Source: Ferrovibrio sp036381655 (GTDB lineage Bacteria; Pseudomonadota; Alphaproteobacteria; Ferrovibrionales; Ferrovibrionaceae). Taken from it: a stretch of 64,000 bases of DNA. The notes beneath the pieces are model-generated. The model did no database searches and was not told the DNA's origin. It was given only the letters and a program-made list of their open reading frames with translations. The translations under genes and the position numbers were made by a program. Shown piece after piece: positions 8,302 through 16,425 of this stretch; position 1 is the stretch's first letter, and every line of letters starts with the position of its first letter. The stretch is taken from contig NZ_DASVCJ010000006.1 of the NCBI RefSeq assembly GCF_036381655.1, positions 1 through 64,000 on the forward strand. The letters are read 5' to 3'.

Positions 8302-9123
8302 TCATGTCAACCAGCGTTTCCTGCGCCGGTAATGCTTGACGTCGTGAAAACTCGTTTCGCCGCCGCCCAGGTAAAACTCCTGGATATCGGAGTTGTTCTT
8401 CAGCGCCTCGGCGGAATCGTGCATGACGATCCTGCCGTTTTCGATCAGATAGCCGTGCGAGACGATCTCGAGCGCGGCGAGCGCATTCTGCTCGACGATC
8501 AGGACGGACAGCCCCTGTTCGCGGTTGATCCGCTGGACGATGCCGAAAATCTCGGCGACCAGGAATGGCGCAAGTCCCAGACTCGGCTCATCCAGCATCA
8601 AAAGCCTGGGCTGCGTCATCAGCGCCCGGCCAATGGCAAGCATCTGCTGCTCGCCGCCCGACAGATAGCCAGCCTGCGAGGTCCGCCGCTGAAACAGCCG
8701 CGGGAAATAGCCGTAGATGCGGTCCTTTTCGCGCGCCACCGCCTGCCGCGACATGGCAGGCGGCGCCGCCGCCTCCAGGTTCTCGTCGGGCGTCAGATGC
8801 TCGAAGACACGGCGCCCTTCGAGCACGTGGCAGATGCCGAGTTCGACCCGCTCCTGCGGCAGCAGATTGTCGATCTGGCGGCCGGCGAACATCACCTCGC
8901 CGCGGCTGACGCGGCCGCGCTCGGGCTTGAGCAGGCCGCTGACCGCCTTCAGCGTCGTGCTCTTGCCTGCACCATTCGCGCCGAGCAACGCCACCATCTG
9001 CCCCTTCGGCACCTCCAGCGACACGCCCTTGATCGCCAGCGATACGAAATCGTAGACGACCTCGATGCTGTTGAGCGACAGAATGATGTCGTCCGGGCCG
9101 GCAGCGTTCTTTTGGTCGGTCAT
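8302..9123 (-). CDS. livF: ABC transporter ATP-binding protein LivF type
   Basis: A 273-residue ATPase with Walker A GANGAGKST, signature YLSGGEQQML and Walker B PRLLMLDEPSLGLAP; the phrase LIENGRIVMHDSAE is typical of LivF. It powers the branched-chain type transporter with LivG. It lies between the livM and binding-protein genes. The tail after residue 250 (SFHDVKHYRRRKRWLT) is basic and seen in LivF proteins linked to acyl-CoA synthetase genes. Confidence 0.88.
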   Translation of the reverse strand: MTDQKNAAGPDDIILSLNSIEVVYDFVSLAIKGVSLEVPKGQMVALLGANGAGKSTTLKAVSGLLKPERGRVSRGEVMFAGRQIDNLLPQERVELGICHVLEGRRVFEHLTPDENLEAAAPPAMSRQAVAREKDRIYGYFPRLFQRRTSQAGYLSGGEQQMLAIGRALMTQPRLLMLDEPSLGLAPFLVAEIFGIVQRINREQGLSVLIVEQNALAALEIVSHGYLIENGRIVMHDSAEALKNNSDIQEFYLGGGETSFHDVKHYRRRKRWLT

Positions 9124-9130
9124 GCTGGGC

Positions 9131-10204
9131 TCATTTCTTCACGTAACCGAAAGGCCAGACCAGCAGGTAATCGCGGATATTGGCGTAAATCTTCCCCAGG
9201 CCGAGCGGTTCTATGATGAGAAAGCCGACGATCAGCGCGCCGTAGACCGCATTCGGCACATGGGCAAGCGTCTCCGGGCTCATCCGCACGTCGAGAAGCC
9301 CCACAATCCAGGCGAACAGGCCGTTCGACACGCCCGGCATCAGCAGGATCAGGGCGACGCCGAAATAGCTGCCGATGATGCTGCCGAGCCCGCCGACGAT
9401 CACCATGGCGAGCAACTGGATCGAGACATTCACCGTGAACTGCTCGGGCGAGGCGAGGAAGTAAAAGGTGGCAATCAGGATGGCGCCGCTGATGCCGGCG
9501 ATGAAGGACGATGCGGCAAAGGCGACGATCTTGTAGTAGAAGCTGTTCACGCCGAGGACCGCAGCGGCGTAATCCTTTTCGCGCACGGCAACGAGCGCCC
9601 TTCCCAATCCGGTGCGCCGCAGGTTCAGCATGAAGACCGTCACCAGCACACACCAGCCGAAGGCGACGTAGTAAAGCCCGGTTTCGGAGGTGATCGCATG
9701 GCCGAGCAGGCGAAGCGTGGGCGACTGCAGCGAAGCATGGGTGCCGCCGCTGATCGCCGGCACGTGCGACAGAATCCAGTCCATCACGAACTGCATGGCC
9801 AGCGTGGTGAGCGCCAGGTAAAGCCCTTTCACACGCAGCGCGGCGGCGGCGAAAATGCTGCCGATCACCGCCGACATCAGGCCGGCCGCGGGCAGGGCAA
9901 GCTCCCACGGAATGCCGGCGCGCGTCGCATGCACCGCGGTATAGGCGCCGACGGCCATCACCGCGGCATAACCCAGATGCAACTGCCCGGCCCAGCCGAT
10001 GATCAGGTTGAGGCCAAGCGCCGCAGCCGTCCAGACCAGCCAGGGCAGGACGTAGCTGGCGATATAGAGCGGATCGAGCAGAACCGGTGCCGCCAGGCCG
10101 AGCAGACCGACGAGCCACAGGGCGGCGCGGTCGGCGGGAATCGTGAACAGCCTGCTTTCGGAAATGTAGCTCGTATGGCGGACGCCCGATTGCCGGTAGA
10201 ACAC
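9131..10204 (-). CDS. livM: ABC transporter permease LivM type
   Basis: A 357-residue polytopic membrane protein. The segments GLNLIIGWAGQLHLGYAAVMAVGAY and LTTLAMQFVMDWIL carry the LivM signature, and there is a long run of hydrophobic helices to residue 340. It starts at a GTG (10204), just after the livH stop, with AAGGAT overlapping the end of livH, so translation is probably coupled. It pairs with LivH to form the channel. Confidence 0.85.
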   Translation of the reverse strand: MFYRQSGVRHTSYISESRLFTIPADRAALWLVGLLGLAAPVLLDPLYIASYVLPWLVWTAAALGLNLIIGWAGQLHLGYAAVMAVGAYTAVHATRAGIPWELALPAAGLMSAVIGSIFAAAALRVKGLYLALTTLAMQFVMDWILSHVPAISGGTHASLQSPTLRLLGHAITSETGLYYVAFGWCVLVTVFMLNLRRTGLGRALVAVREKDYAAAVLGVNSFYYKIVAFAASSFIAGISGAILIATFYFLASPEQFTVNVSIQLLAMVIVGGLGSIIGSYFGVALILLMPGVSNGLFAWIVGLLDVRMSPETLAHVPNAVYGALIVGFLIIEPLGLGKIYANIRDYLLVWPFGYVKK

Positions 10205-10207
10205 GGA

Positions 10208-11095
10208 TCAGATCCTTTCGATATCGTGGCGTCCGAGCAGGCCGTGCGGACGCAGCAGGACCGTCAGAATGAGCACCGCCGCGACGACGAGATCCCGGCT
10301 GCCGCCGCCGACCATCGGGTCGATATAGGACGAGCCGATATTCTCGACGATGCCAAGCAGAATGCCGGCGATGATGGCGCCGACGATGCTGTCGAGGCCG
10401 CCAAGGACGGCAACCGTGAGTCCCTTGAGCAGCAGCAGCGACAGCGACTGATCGACGCTCTGAATCTCGCCCCAGATGACGCCGGCGGCGACCGCCACCA
10501 CGGAGGCGAGCGCCCAGGAGATCGCCACGGCGCGCTCGACCGAGATGCCGACCGACCACGAGGCGACGTAATCGTCGGACACCGCGCGCAGGCGGACGCC
10601 GAGACGGGTGCGGAAGAACAGCAGAAAGGCAACGAACAGCACCACGGCCACGCTCGCTCCCACCAGGTTGACGCGGCTCAGGAGGATCGGACCAAGAAAC
10701 AGCGGATCGTAGCTCACGCCGAGATTCATCGGCCGCGACGTGGCGCCCCAGATCGCGAGCGTGGTTCCGTGCATGAAGATGTCGAGCCCCATCGTCATCA
10801 TCAGGATCATGACGATGGGCCGCCCGGCCAGCGGCCGCAGCGCAACCCGTTCGATCAGCATGCCAAGAAAGAACATGACGATGACCGCGGCGATGATCGA
10901 CAGCCACAGCGGCAGGCCGAGCTGTTCGACGAAGGCGAGCACGAAATAGGCGGCAACCATCGTCAGCCCGCCCTGGGCCAGGTTGGGGACCGAGGAGGAC
11001 TTGTAGATCAGCACGAGGCCGATGGCGAACAGCGAGTACAGCAGGCCCGTGAGCGCCCCGTTGGCTGCCAGTTCGATCAGGAAAGCCGCGTCCAT
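10208..11095 (-). CDS. livH: ABC transporter permease LivH type
   Basis: A 295-residue membrane protein with NGALTGLLYSLFAIGLVLIY at the N-terminus and the LAQGGLTMVAAYFV and VLGGLDSIVGAIIAGI segments typical of LivH. Its ATG adjoins the stop of the upstream acyl-CoA synthetase gene without a gap. It forms the inner-membrane pore with LivM. Confidence 0.87.
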   Translation of the reverse strand: MDAAFLIELAANGALTGLLYSLFAIGLVLIYKSSSVPNLAQGGLTMVAAYFVLAFVEQLGLPLWLSIIAAVIVMFFLGMLIERVALRPLAGRPIVMILMMTMGLDIFMHGTTLAIWGATSRPMNLGVSYDPLFLGPILLSRVNLVGASVAVVLFVAFLLFFRTRLGVRLRAVSDDYVASWSVGISVERAVAISWALASVVAVAAGVIWGEIQSVDQSLSLLLLKGLTVAVLGGLDSIVGAIIAGILLGIVENIGSSYIDPMVGGGSRDLVVAAVLILTVLLRPHGLLGRHDIERI

Positions 11096-13033
11096 TCAGA
11101 CCTCATGCACGGCAAGGGTACGCTCGACGATCCCCTTCTCGCCGCTCTCATACGTCACCTGGGCCTGCACCTTCACCGCGGACGAGCCGTCATAGAGTGC
11201 GTCGATCACCCGGGCGTAGCGCTCCTCGACGACCTTGCGGCGCAGCTTGCGGGTGCGCGTGATTTCGCCGTCGTCGGGATCGAATTCCTTGTGCAGGCTG
11301 ACGAAACGGCGGAGCCGCAAGGCTTCCGGCAGTTCGGCGTTCACCCGGGCGAAGGCGGCCTTGAGGAGATCGGAAACTTCCGGCCGTTGCGACAGGTCGG
11401 CATAGGACATGTACGGCACGCCGTTGACCTCCGCCCAGTGACCGACCGCATCGAAATCGATGCAGACCATCGCCATCAGCCGGTCGCGGCCAGCCCCGAT
11501 GACCGCGGCATCCTTGATATAGGGACTGAACTTCAGCCGGTTCTCGATATAGTTGGGCACGAAGCGCTCGCCGCCGGCGGTATGGACGACCTCGGAGACG
11601 CGGCCGAGCACGACGAGATGGCCATCCTCCTCGAGATAGCCGGCATCGCCGGTATGCAGCCAGCCGTCGCGCATGGTTTCCGCGGTGGCCTCCGGATTCC
11701 TGTAATAGCCGGCGAACACGCTCTCGGAGCGCAGCAGGATCTCTCCGTTATCGGCGATCCTGACTTCGACGCCGGGCAGCGCCTTGCCCACGGTGTGCAG
11801 CTTCACTTCATCGGGGCTCTGGATCGCGTTGAAGGCGCTGTTCTCGGTCTGGCCGTAAAGCTGGCGCAGCTTGATGCCGAGCGCCCGGTAGAACACGAAG
11901 GTATCCTCGCCGATCGCCTCGCCGCCGGTGAAGGCGTTGTGCAGCCGGGTGAAGCCAAGCTGATCCTTGATCGGACGGAATACCAGCCACTCGCCGAGGC
12001 GCCGCCACAGCCGCTCGAAGCGCGGCGGCGGTTCGCCCTTCAGCTTCCGCCGTTCCGCCGCCATCGCCCGATCCATGAAGCTCCGGTAGAGCCACTTTTT
12101 CAGCGGCGTGGAATCTTCCATGCGCACCTGCACGGTGGTCAGCAGAGCATCCCAGCTGCGCGGCGCGGCGAGATAGAGCGTCGGGGCGATTTCGCGCATG
12201 TCGCGCAGCACCGTCTCCTGCCGCTCCGGCACGTTGATCGTGAAGCGGCAGGTGATGCCGGCGGCAAGCGTCAGCGCGAAATCGCCGACCCAGGCCATCG
12301 GCAGATAGGCCAGGACTTCCTCGCCGTAGCGGAAAGCGCCGCCCTCGCGCGCGTTGCGCGCCGCCGCGATCACGTTGCGGTGGCTCAGCACGATGCCCTT
12401 GGGCCGTCCCGTTGTTCCCGAAGAATACAGAAACACCGCCGGATCCTCGGGCCCTGCGCGCGCGATGAGCTCCGCGCGCAGCGACGGAGTCTCGCGCAGC
12501 CGCTCGGCGCCGCGCGCCTGAATCTCGTCCCACGAAACCAGCCCGCGCGCCTGATAGGCATTGAGCCCGCGGGAATCGTCATAAATGATGGTGCCGATAT
12601 CGACCCCTCGCCCGCGCAAATCGAGCACCTTGTCGACATGCTCCTGGTCTTCCGCGAAAGCAGCGACCACGCGGACGTTTTCGACAACGCTGTAAAGCTC
12701 GTCGAGCGTGACGCCGGTATAGGTCGGCGTGGCATAGCCGCGCAGCATGCCGGCGGCGAGCATGCCGGCATAGAGCCGTACCCGGTTGTCGCCGAGGATC
12801 AGCATCGCATCGCCGTCGCGGAAGCCCAGAGCCTCCAGACCGGCGGCGCAGCACAGCACCCATTCGGCCAGCTCGCTCCAGGTCACCTCTTTCCAGATGC
12901 CGCGCTCCTTTTCGCGCATCGCGACGGCCTTGGGATAGGCCGCCGCATTCGCGGCGAGGCTCGCGATCAGCGTCGTGCCGGCATCCTCCGTATTGGGCGC
13001 CGGAATGCGGGAGGCGATCCTACCCTGTTCCAC
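11096..13033 (-). CDS. Long-chain-type acyl-CoA synthetase (AMP-forming) inside the liv operon
   Basis: A 645-residue ligase of the long-chain acyl-CoA synthetase branch: VFLYSSGTTGRPKGIVLSH (AMP/P-loop motif), QLYGQTENSAFN (adenine motif), DGWLHTGDAGYLEEDGHLVVLGR and the C-terminal EITRTRKLRRKVV. It begins at a GTG that overlaps the end of livG by 14 bases, so translation should be coupled. ACS genes of this kind are often embedded in liv-type operons; the pairing suggests that the imported acid is trapped as a CoA ester at once. The substrate is unknown. Confidence 0.83.
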   Translation of the reverse strand: MEQGRIASRIPAPNTEDAGTTLIASLAANAAAYPKAVAMREKERGIWKEVTWSELAEWVLCCAAGLEALGFRDGDAMLILGDNRVRLYAGMLAAGMLRGYATPTYTGVTLDELYSVVENVRVVAAFAEDQEHVDKVLDLRGRGVDIGTIIYDDSRGLNAYQARGLVSWDEIQARGAERLRETPSLRAELIARAGPEDPAVFLYSSGTTGRPKGIVLSHRNVIAAARNAREGGAFRYGEEVLAYLPMAWVGDFALTLAAGITCRFTINVPERQETVLRDMREIAPTLYLAAPRSWDALLTTVQVRMEDSTPLKKWLYRSFMDRAMAAERRKLKGEPPPRFERLWRRLGEWLVFRPIKDQLGFTRLHNAFTGGEAIGEDTFVFYRALGIKLRQLYGQTENSAFNAIQSPDEVKLHTVGKALPGVEVRIADNGEILLRSESVFAGYYRNPEATAETMRDGWLHTGDAGYLEEDGHLVVLGRVSEVVHTAGGERFVPNYIENRLKFSPYIKDAAVIGAGRDRLMAMVCIDFDAVGHWAEVNGVPYMSYADLSQRPEVSDLLKAAFARVNAELPEALRLRRFVSLHKEFDPDDGEITRTRKLRRKVVEERYARVIDALYDGSSAVKVQAQVTYESGEKGIVERTLAVHEV

Positions 13034-13823
13034 GGGCGCCTCCGATATAGGCTTCGATGACGCGCGGATCCTTGACCACCTCCTTCGGGGCGCCGCTGGC
13101 GATCATCTCGCCGTAATTCAGCGCCAGCATGCGGTCGCAGATGCCGGTGATCACATCCATGTGGTGCTCGATCAGTAGGACCGTGACGCCCCGCTCGTCC
13201 CGCGCATCGAGGACGAAGCGGGCCATATACTCCTTTTCCTCTTGGTTCATGCCCGCCATCGGCTCGTCCAGGATCAAGAGCCGCGGCTCGGCCACCAATG
13301 CGCGCGCCAGCTCGACCCGCTTCTTCAGTCCCATCGGAATCCCGTCGACGAGTTCGTGGCGGATGCTCTCGAGCTGCATGAACTCGATCACCTCCTCGAC
13401 CACTTCGCGGTTGGCGATCTCCTCGGGCCGCGCAAGCCACCAGTAGAGGGCGGTGCGCAGCACGCCGGGCCGCATATGGATGTGCCGGCCGAGCAGGATG
13501 TTGTCCAGCACGCTCATGCCGTTGAACAGGGCGAGGTTCTGGAAAGTGCGCGCGACGCCCAGCGCCGCCACCTTGTGCGGCGCCATGCCGGTGATATCCC
13601 GCCCGGCGAGCTTGATGGCGCCTTTCGTCGGCGGATAGAAGCCGCTGATCGCATTGGTCAGCGTCGTCTTGCCCGAGCCGTTCGGTCCGACAAGGCCGAA
13701 AATCTCGCCCGGCATGATATCCATGTCGATCCCGGTGACGGCGACCAGCCCGCCGAAACGCCGCTCGATCGAACGGCATTCGAGCAACGGAGTGTCGGCT
13801 GCGGTTTTCTCGTTCGGAGTCAT
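13020..13823 (-). CDS. livG: ABC transporter ATP-binding protein LivG type
   Basis: A 267-residue ATPase: Walker A GPNGSGKTT, the LivG-type VARTFQNLALF Q-loop region, Walker B PRLLILDEPMAGMN and the long insert around residues 120-145 typical of LivG. The usual LSGGQ signature is degenerate here (GLKKRVELARAL), which is common in ligase-linked LivG proteins. The ATG overlaps the SDR stop (ATGA), and the 3' end overlaps the synthetase gene. Confidence 0.86.
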   Translation of the reverse strand: MTPNEKTAADTPLLECRSIERRFGGLVAVTGIDMDIMPGEIFGLVGPNGSGKTTLTNAISGFYPPTKGAIKLAGRDITGMAPHKVAALGVARTFQNLALFNGMSVLDNILLGRHIHMRPGVLRTALYWWLARPEEIANREVVEEVIEFMQLESIRHELVDGIPMGLKKRVELARALVAEPRLLILDEPMAGMNQEEKEYMARFVLDARDERGVTVLLIEHHMDVITGICDRMLALNYGEMIASGAPKEVVKDPRVIEAYIGGARGTG

Positions 13824-14731
13824 TGGCCGCGCACCATTCTCTCAGGCGCGACTCTCTCAGGCGCGGCCGGCGGCCGGCCGAGATCGAAATACGGCGGCCT
13901 GCCGGTCGGCCATGGATCGCCCCAAAGCTGCTGCCCGCCATCGACGGTCAGCACTTCGCCGGTCACGAACTTGGCCGAGGGCGCCGCGAGATAGACCACG
14001 GCCTCGGCCACATCCCATTCGTCGCCGACATGGCGCAGCGGATTGGATTCGTCGAAGGTCGCCGCGCCCTCGGGCGGGTATTGGGCAAATCCGGTACTCT
14101 CGCAGCAGCCCGGCGCCACGCAATTGACCCGGATGCGATGCGGCGCCCATTCCACCGCCACCGTTTTCGACAGATAGACCACGCCGGCGCGGGCGGCGCA
14201 GGTATGGGCGATGCCGGGCATGCCGCGCCAGATATCCGCGACGATGTTCACGATCGCGCCCGGCCGGCCGGCTTCGACCCATTGGCGCGCGGCGGATTGC
14301 ATCATCCACCAGGTACCGTTCAGGTTGGTGTCGATGACGGCATTCCAGCCCTTGGGGGAATAGTCGAGCGCCGGCTGGGGGAACTGCCCGCCGGCATTGT
14401 TGACGAGAATGTCGGCGCCGCCGAAACGCTCGCGGACCGCTTCGAAAAATGCCTGCACCTGTTCGACATTGCGGATGCTCATCGGCACCGCGAGCACGTC
14501 GGCTCCCAGGCTGCGCAGAAACCCGGCCGCCTGTTCGAGCCGGTCCAAATTGCGGCCGCAAATCGCCAGGTTTGCGCCGAGCCGGGCGAACAGCGCGGCG
14601 ATGCCGCGGCCAAGGCCGCTCCCCGCCCCGGTGACGATCACGGTGGACTGCTTGAAAAGGTCCGCGCGATAGACGGTCTGTCTCGTCGTCAGATCGGCTT
14701 CCGAGAAGCCGAAGCCCGGCGCCTGCGCCAT
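13820..14731 (-). CDS. SDR of the peroxisomal trans-2-enoyl-CoA reductase / 2,4-dienoyl-CoA reductase type
   Basis: A 303-residue SDR with TGAGSGLGRG and NNAGGQFPQPA. The core (SPKGWNAVIDTNLNGT, PGAIVNIV, CAARAGVVYLSKTVAVEWA, IRVNCVAPG) follows the PECR/DECR branch, in which the YxxxK tyrosine is absent; here the site reads TCAAR. Such enzymes reduce a C=C bond of an acyl-CoA with NADPH. The internal ATG at 14731 was chosen over 14782 for its GGGAGGAG site. It is the first gene of the long leftward operon; its promoter region carries the CTAAC-N4-GTTAG palindrome 55 bp upstream. Confidence 0.78.
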   Translation of the reverse strand: MAQAPGFGFSEADLTTRQTVYRADLFKQSTVIVTGAGSGLGRGIAALFARLGANLAICGRNLDRLEQAAGFLRSLGADVLAVPMSIRNVEQVQAFFEAVRERFGGADILVNNAGGQFPQPALDYSPKGWNAVIDTNLNGTWWMMQSAARQWVEAGRPGAIVNIVADIWRGMPGIAHTCAARAGVVYLSKTVAVEWAPHRIRVNCVAPGCCESTGFAQYPPEGAATFDESNPLRHVGDEWDVAEAVVYLAAPSAKFVTGEVLTVDGGQQLWGDPWPTGRPPYFDLGRPPAAPERVAPERMVRGQ

Positions 14732-14760
14732 AGACAGACTCTCCTCCCTGCTTAATCGCG

Positions 14761-14789
14761 ATCTTATGCCGCTTACGGACAAAAACTAA
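14761..14789 (-). promoter_or_regulatory. Predicted promoter of the leftward SDR-liv operon
   Basis: On the minus strand TTAGTT (14789-14784), a 17-bp spacer, then TAAGAT (14766-14761). The -35 box overlaps the operator-like palindrome at 14786-14799. The boxes match sigma70 consensus only partly. Confidence 0.45.
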
Positions 14790-14799
14790 CAGACGTTAG
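14786..14799. promoter_or_regulatory. Putative double-TetR operator 1 (CTAAC-N4-GTTAG)
   Basis: CTAACAGACGTTAG, an inverted repeat of five bases separated by four. It lies between the divergently placed SDR operon (starts 14731, leftward) and the 3' end of the double TetR gene. The same arm sequence and spacing recur at 16302 and 25272. Confidence 0.75.
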
Positions 14800-14862
14800 A
14801 AAGCCATGCAAGACCCACTTTATGGAACGATTCAGCCGGCCCGGCGCTCCCGCCCGCCGATG

Positions 14863-16200
14863 TCAGGCGGACAGCTTTATATGCGATTCCTCGGGCGGCG
14901 GCAGCGCGATGCCGTCGAGAAGAAGCTGCACGCACATATCGGCGAACTGGTCGAGATTGGCGAAGCCGTCCCGGTCGGCCTTGGCGGGATCGAGCCATTC
15001 GACCGTCCAGTTCAGGGCGCCGAGCAGCACTTGCCGCAATTGCACGACCTTTATATCGCGCCGCAGCGCGCCGGCCGCCTGGGCCTCGGTCAGCAGGCGA
15101 TCCCAAAGCGAGGAATAATCGCGGCGGATCGGCCGATGGCGCTCGCGGATATGCTCGGGAAGCTGCCCGTAGCTGCGGATATTGGCAGAGGTGAATTCAC
15201 CGCGGGCCAGCAGAAACGTCAGATGGGTGCGGATCGCCGCCGCGATCGTGGCGCGATAGTCGCGGTCGGAGCCCTTTTCGCAGATAACCGCCCGCACGCC
15301 GTCGCGAATGTCGCGCAACCCGCGATCGAGCACCTCGTCGAGGATCTTCTCCTTCGAGCGGAAGTGGTAATAGATGCTGCCGGCCTCCATGGCGGCTTCG
15401 CTGGCGATATCGCGCAGCGTCGCGGCGGCATAGCCGCGGTCGCGGATCAGCCGGGCGGCGGCGCGAAGGATTTCCTCGCGCGTCCTGTCCCCTTTCGGCC
15501 GCAGCCCGTCGTCCTCCAGCGCCACTTTCTCGGGCAAACGGTAAGGCATGCCCCCCGTATCCGCGACCTCAGGTTTCGTGGCCATGCCGTCGAGGATCAG
15601 CTTTGTCGCACGCTCGCCCAGCATCTTGACCGAGGACCGCTCCGGATCGAACCACTCCACCGTCCAGTTCAGCGCACCCAGCACGAACTGCCTGAGCGGA
15701 ACGATGCGAAGATTGGGGCGTATGGCGCCTTCGGCCTGCGCCTGTTTCAGCAGACCGTCCCACAGCGCGCCATACTGGCGCCGAAGCGGAAGATGGCGGC
15801 GGCGCACGGCCTCCGGCAACTGCGAATAGTTGCGGATATTGGTCGAGGTGAAATCGCTCAGCGTAAGGAGATAGGTCAGATGCGCCGCCACCGCGGCGGC
15901 AAAGCGCGTGCGGAAATCGGCGCCGGCCTCCTCGCAGTCCGACAACGCCGCCTTGACGCCAAGGTAGATGTCGCGCACGCCGCGATCCAGCACTTCGTCA
16001 AGGATCGCGTCCTTCGAATCGAAATGATAGTAGATGCTGCCCGCCTCCACCTGCGCTTCTGCGGCGATGTCTCTCAGCGTGGACGCGGCATAGCCCCGCC
16101 GCCGGAACAGCCGCGCCGCCGCGCCAAGAATCTGCTCCCTGGTCGCCTGCGACTTGGTCAGCGCGGCTTGCGGGTCCCGATTGTTTTTCGGCTTGGCCAT
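14863..16200 (-). CDS. Single-chain tandem TetR regulator (two complete TetR units fused)
   Basis: A 445-residue protein with two TetR repeats offset by 220 residues. Unit 1 (about 20-206) has the DNA-binding segment TLRDIAAEAQVEAGSIYYHF (41-60); unit 2 (about 240-431) has TLRDIASEAAMEAGSIYYHF (261-280). The ligand domains also repeat: TSTNIRNYSQLPE and TSANIRSYGQLPE, LGALNWTVEW and LGALNWTVEW. TetR proteins are normally about 200-residue homodimers, so one chain could form an internal pseudo-dimer or a tetra-headed dimer. An ATG at 16254 is also open but lies inside the palindrome 16247-16262, so 16200 is preferred; the ribosome site there is weak. It probably represses the three CTAAC-N4-GTTAG promoters; ligand unknown, an acyl-CoA is likely. 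Recent internal gene duplication explains it. Confidence 0.88.
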   Translation of the reverse strand: MAKPKNNRDPQAALTKSQATREQILGAAARLFRRRGYAASTLRDIAAEAQVEAGSIYYHFDSKDAILDEVLDRGVRDIYLGVKAALSDCEEAGADFRTRFAAAVAAHLTYLLTLSDFTSTNIRNYSQLPEAVRRRHLPLRRQYGALWDGLLKQAQAEGAIRPNLRIVPLRQFVLGALNWTVEWFDPERSSVKMLGERATKLILDGMATKPEVADTGGMPYRLPEKVALEDDGLRPKGDRTREEILRAAARLIRDRGYAAATLRDIASEAAMEAGSIYYHFRSKEKILDEVLDRGLRDIRDGVRAVICEKGSDRDYRATIAAAIRTHLTFLLARGEFTSANIRSYGQLPEHIRERHRPIRRDYSSLWDRLLTEAQAAGALRRDIKVVQLRQVLLGALNWTVEWLDPAKADRDGFANLDQFADMCVQLLLDGIALPPPEESHIKLSA

Positions 16201-16246
16201 GGCTGCACAAAATGCCCGCGACCATCGCAATTGCAAGCATCTTGAT

Positions 16247-16262
16247 TCGAACATACGTTCGA
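16247..16262. promoter_or_regulatory. Variant palindrome before the double TetR gene (possible autoregulatory site)
   Basis: TCGAACATACGTTCGA, six-base arms with a four-base spacer. It has the same geometry as TCTAAC-N4-GTTAGA seen at 25271, with G/C in place of T/A at the third position of each arm. It lies 47 bp upstream of the preferred ATG of the regulator. Confidence 0.5.
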
Positions 16263-16289
16263 TTTTCTCCCGATGCCGCAGTTATGGGC

Positions 16290-16318
16290 TTGCCAAATAA
16301 TCTAACGATTGTTAGTTT
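16290..16318 (+). promoter_or_regulatory. Possible promoter and operator region of the rightward acyl-CoA operon
   Basis: TTGCCA (16290-16295), a 17-bp spacer and TAGTTT (16313-16318). The spacer contains the CTAACGATTGTTAG palindrome. The -10 box is a weak match. Confidence 0.35.
16302..16315. promoter_or_regulatory. Putative double-TetR operator 2 (CTAAC-N4-GTTAG)
   Basis: CTAACGATTGTTAG, arms identical to those at 14786 and 25272. It lies 111 bp upstream of the acyl-CoA dehydrogenase ATG and about 100 bp upstream of the divergent TetR gene. Confidence 0.75.
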
Positions 16319-16425
16319 TTTCTCAAATAGAAATGCATCGCCATGCGAGGGAGGCCGCCCGTGACCGTCTTCGCCCCGACGCACGACATGCGCTGCATCC
16401 CGGACTTCATGCGAGGGCAGAACTG

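Noticed and set aside
9065..13060. A 1331-codon open frame on the plus strand
   Set aside because: It lies antisense to livF, livM, livH, the acyl-CoA synthetase and livG, all of which have clear family motifs. Its translation is rich in H, R, Q and D with no recognisable motif: a shadow of GC-rich codon use.
16201..16254. Longer start for the double TetR at 16254
   Set aside because: That ATG lies within the palindrome 16247-16262, and the extra 18 residues (MFESRCLQLRWSRAFCAA) have no TetR counterpart; the site would have to be both operator and coding start.
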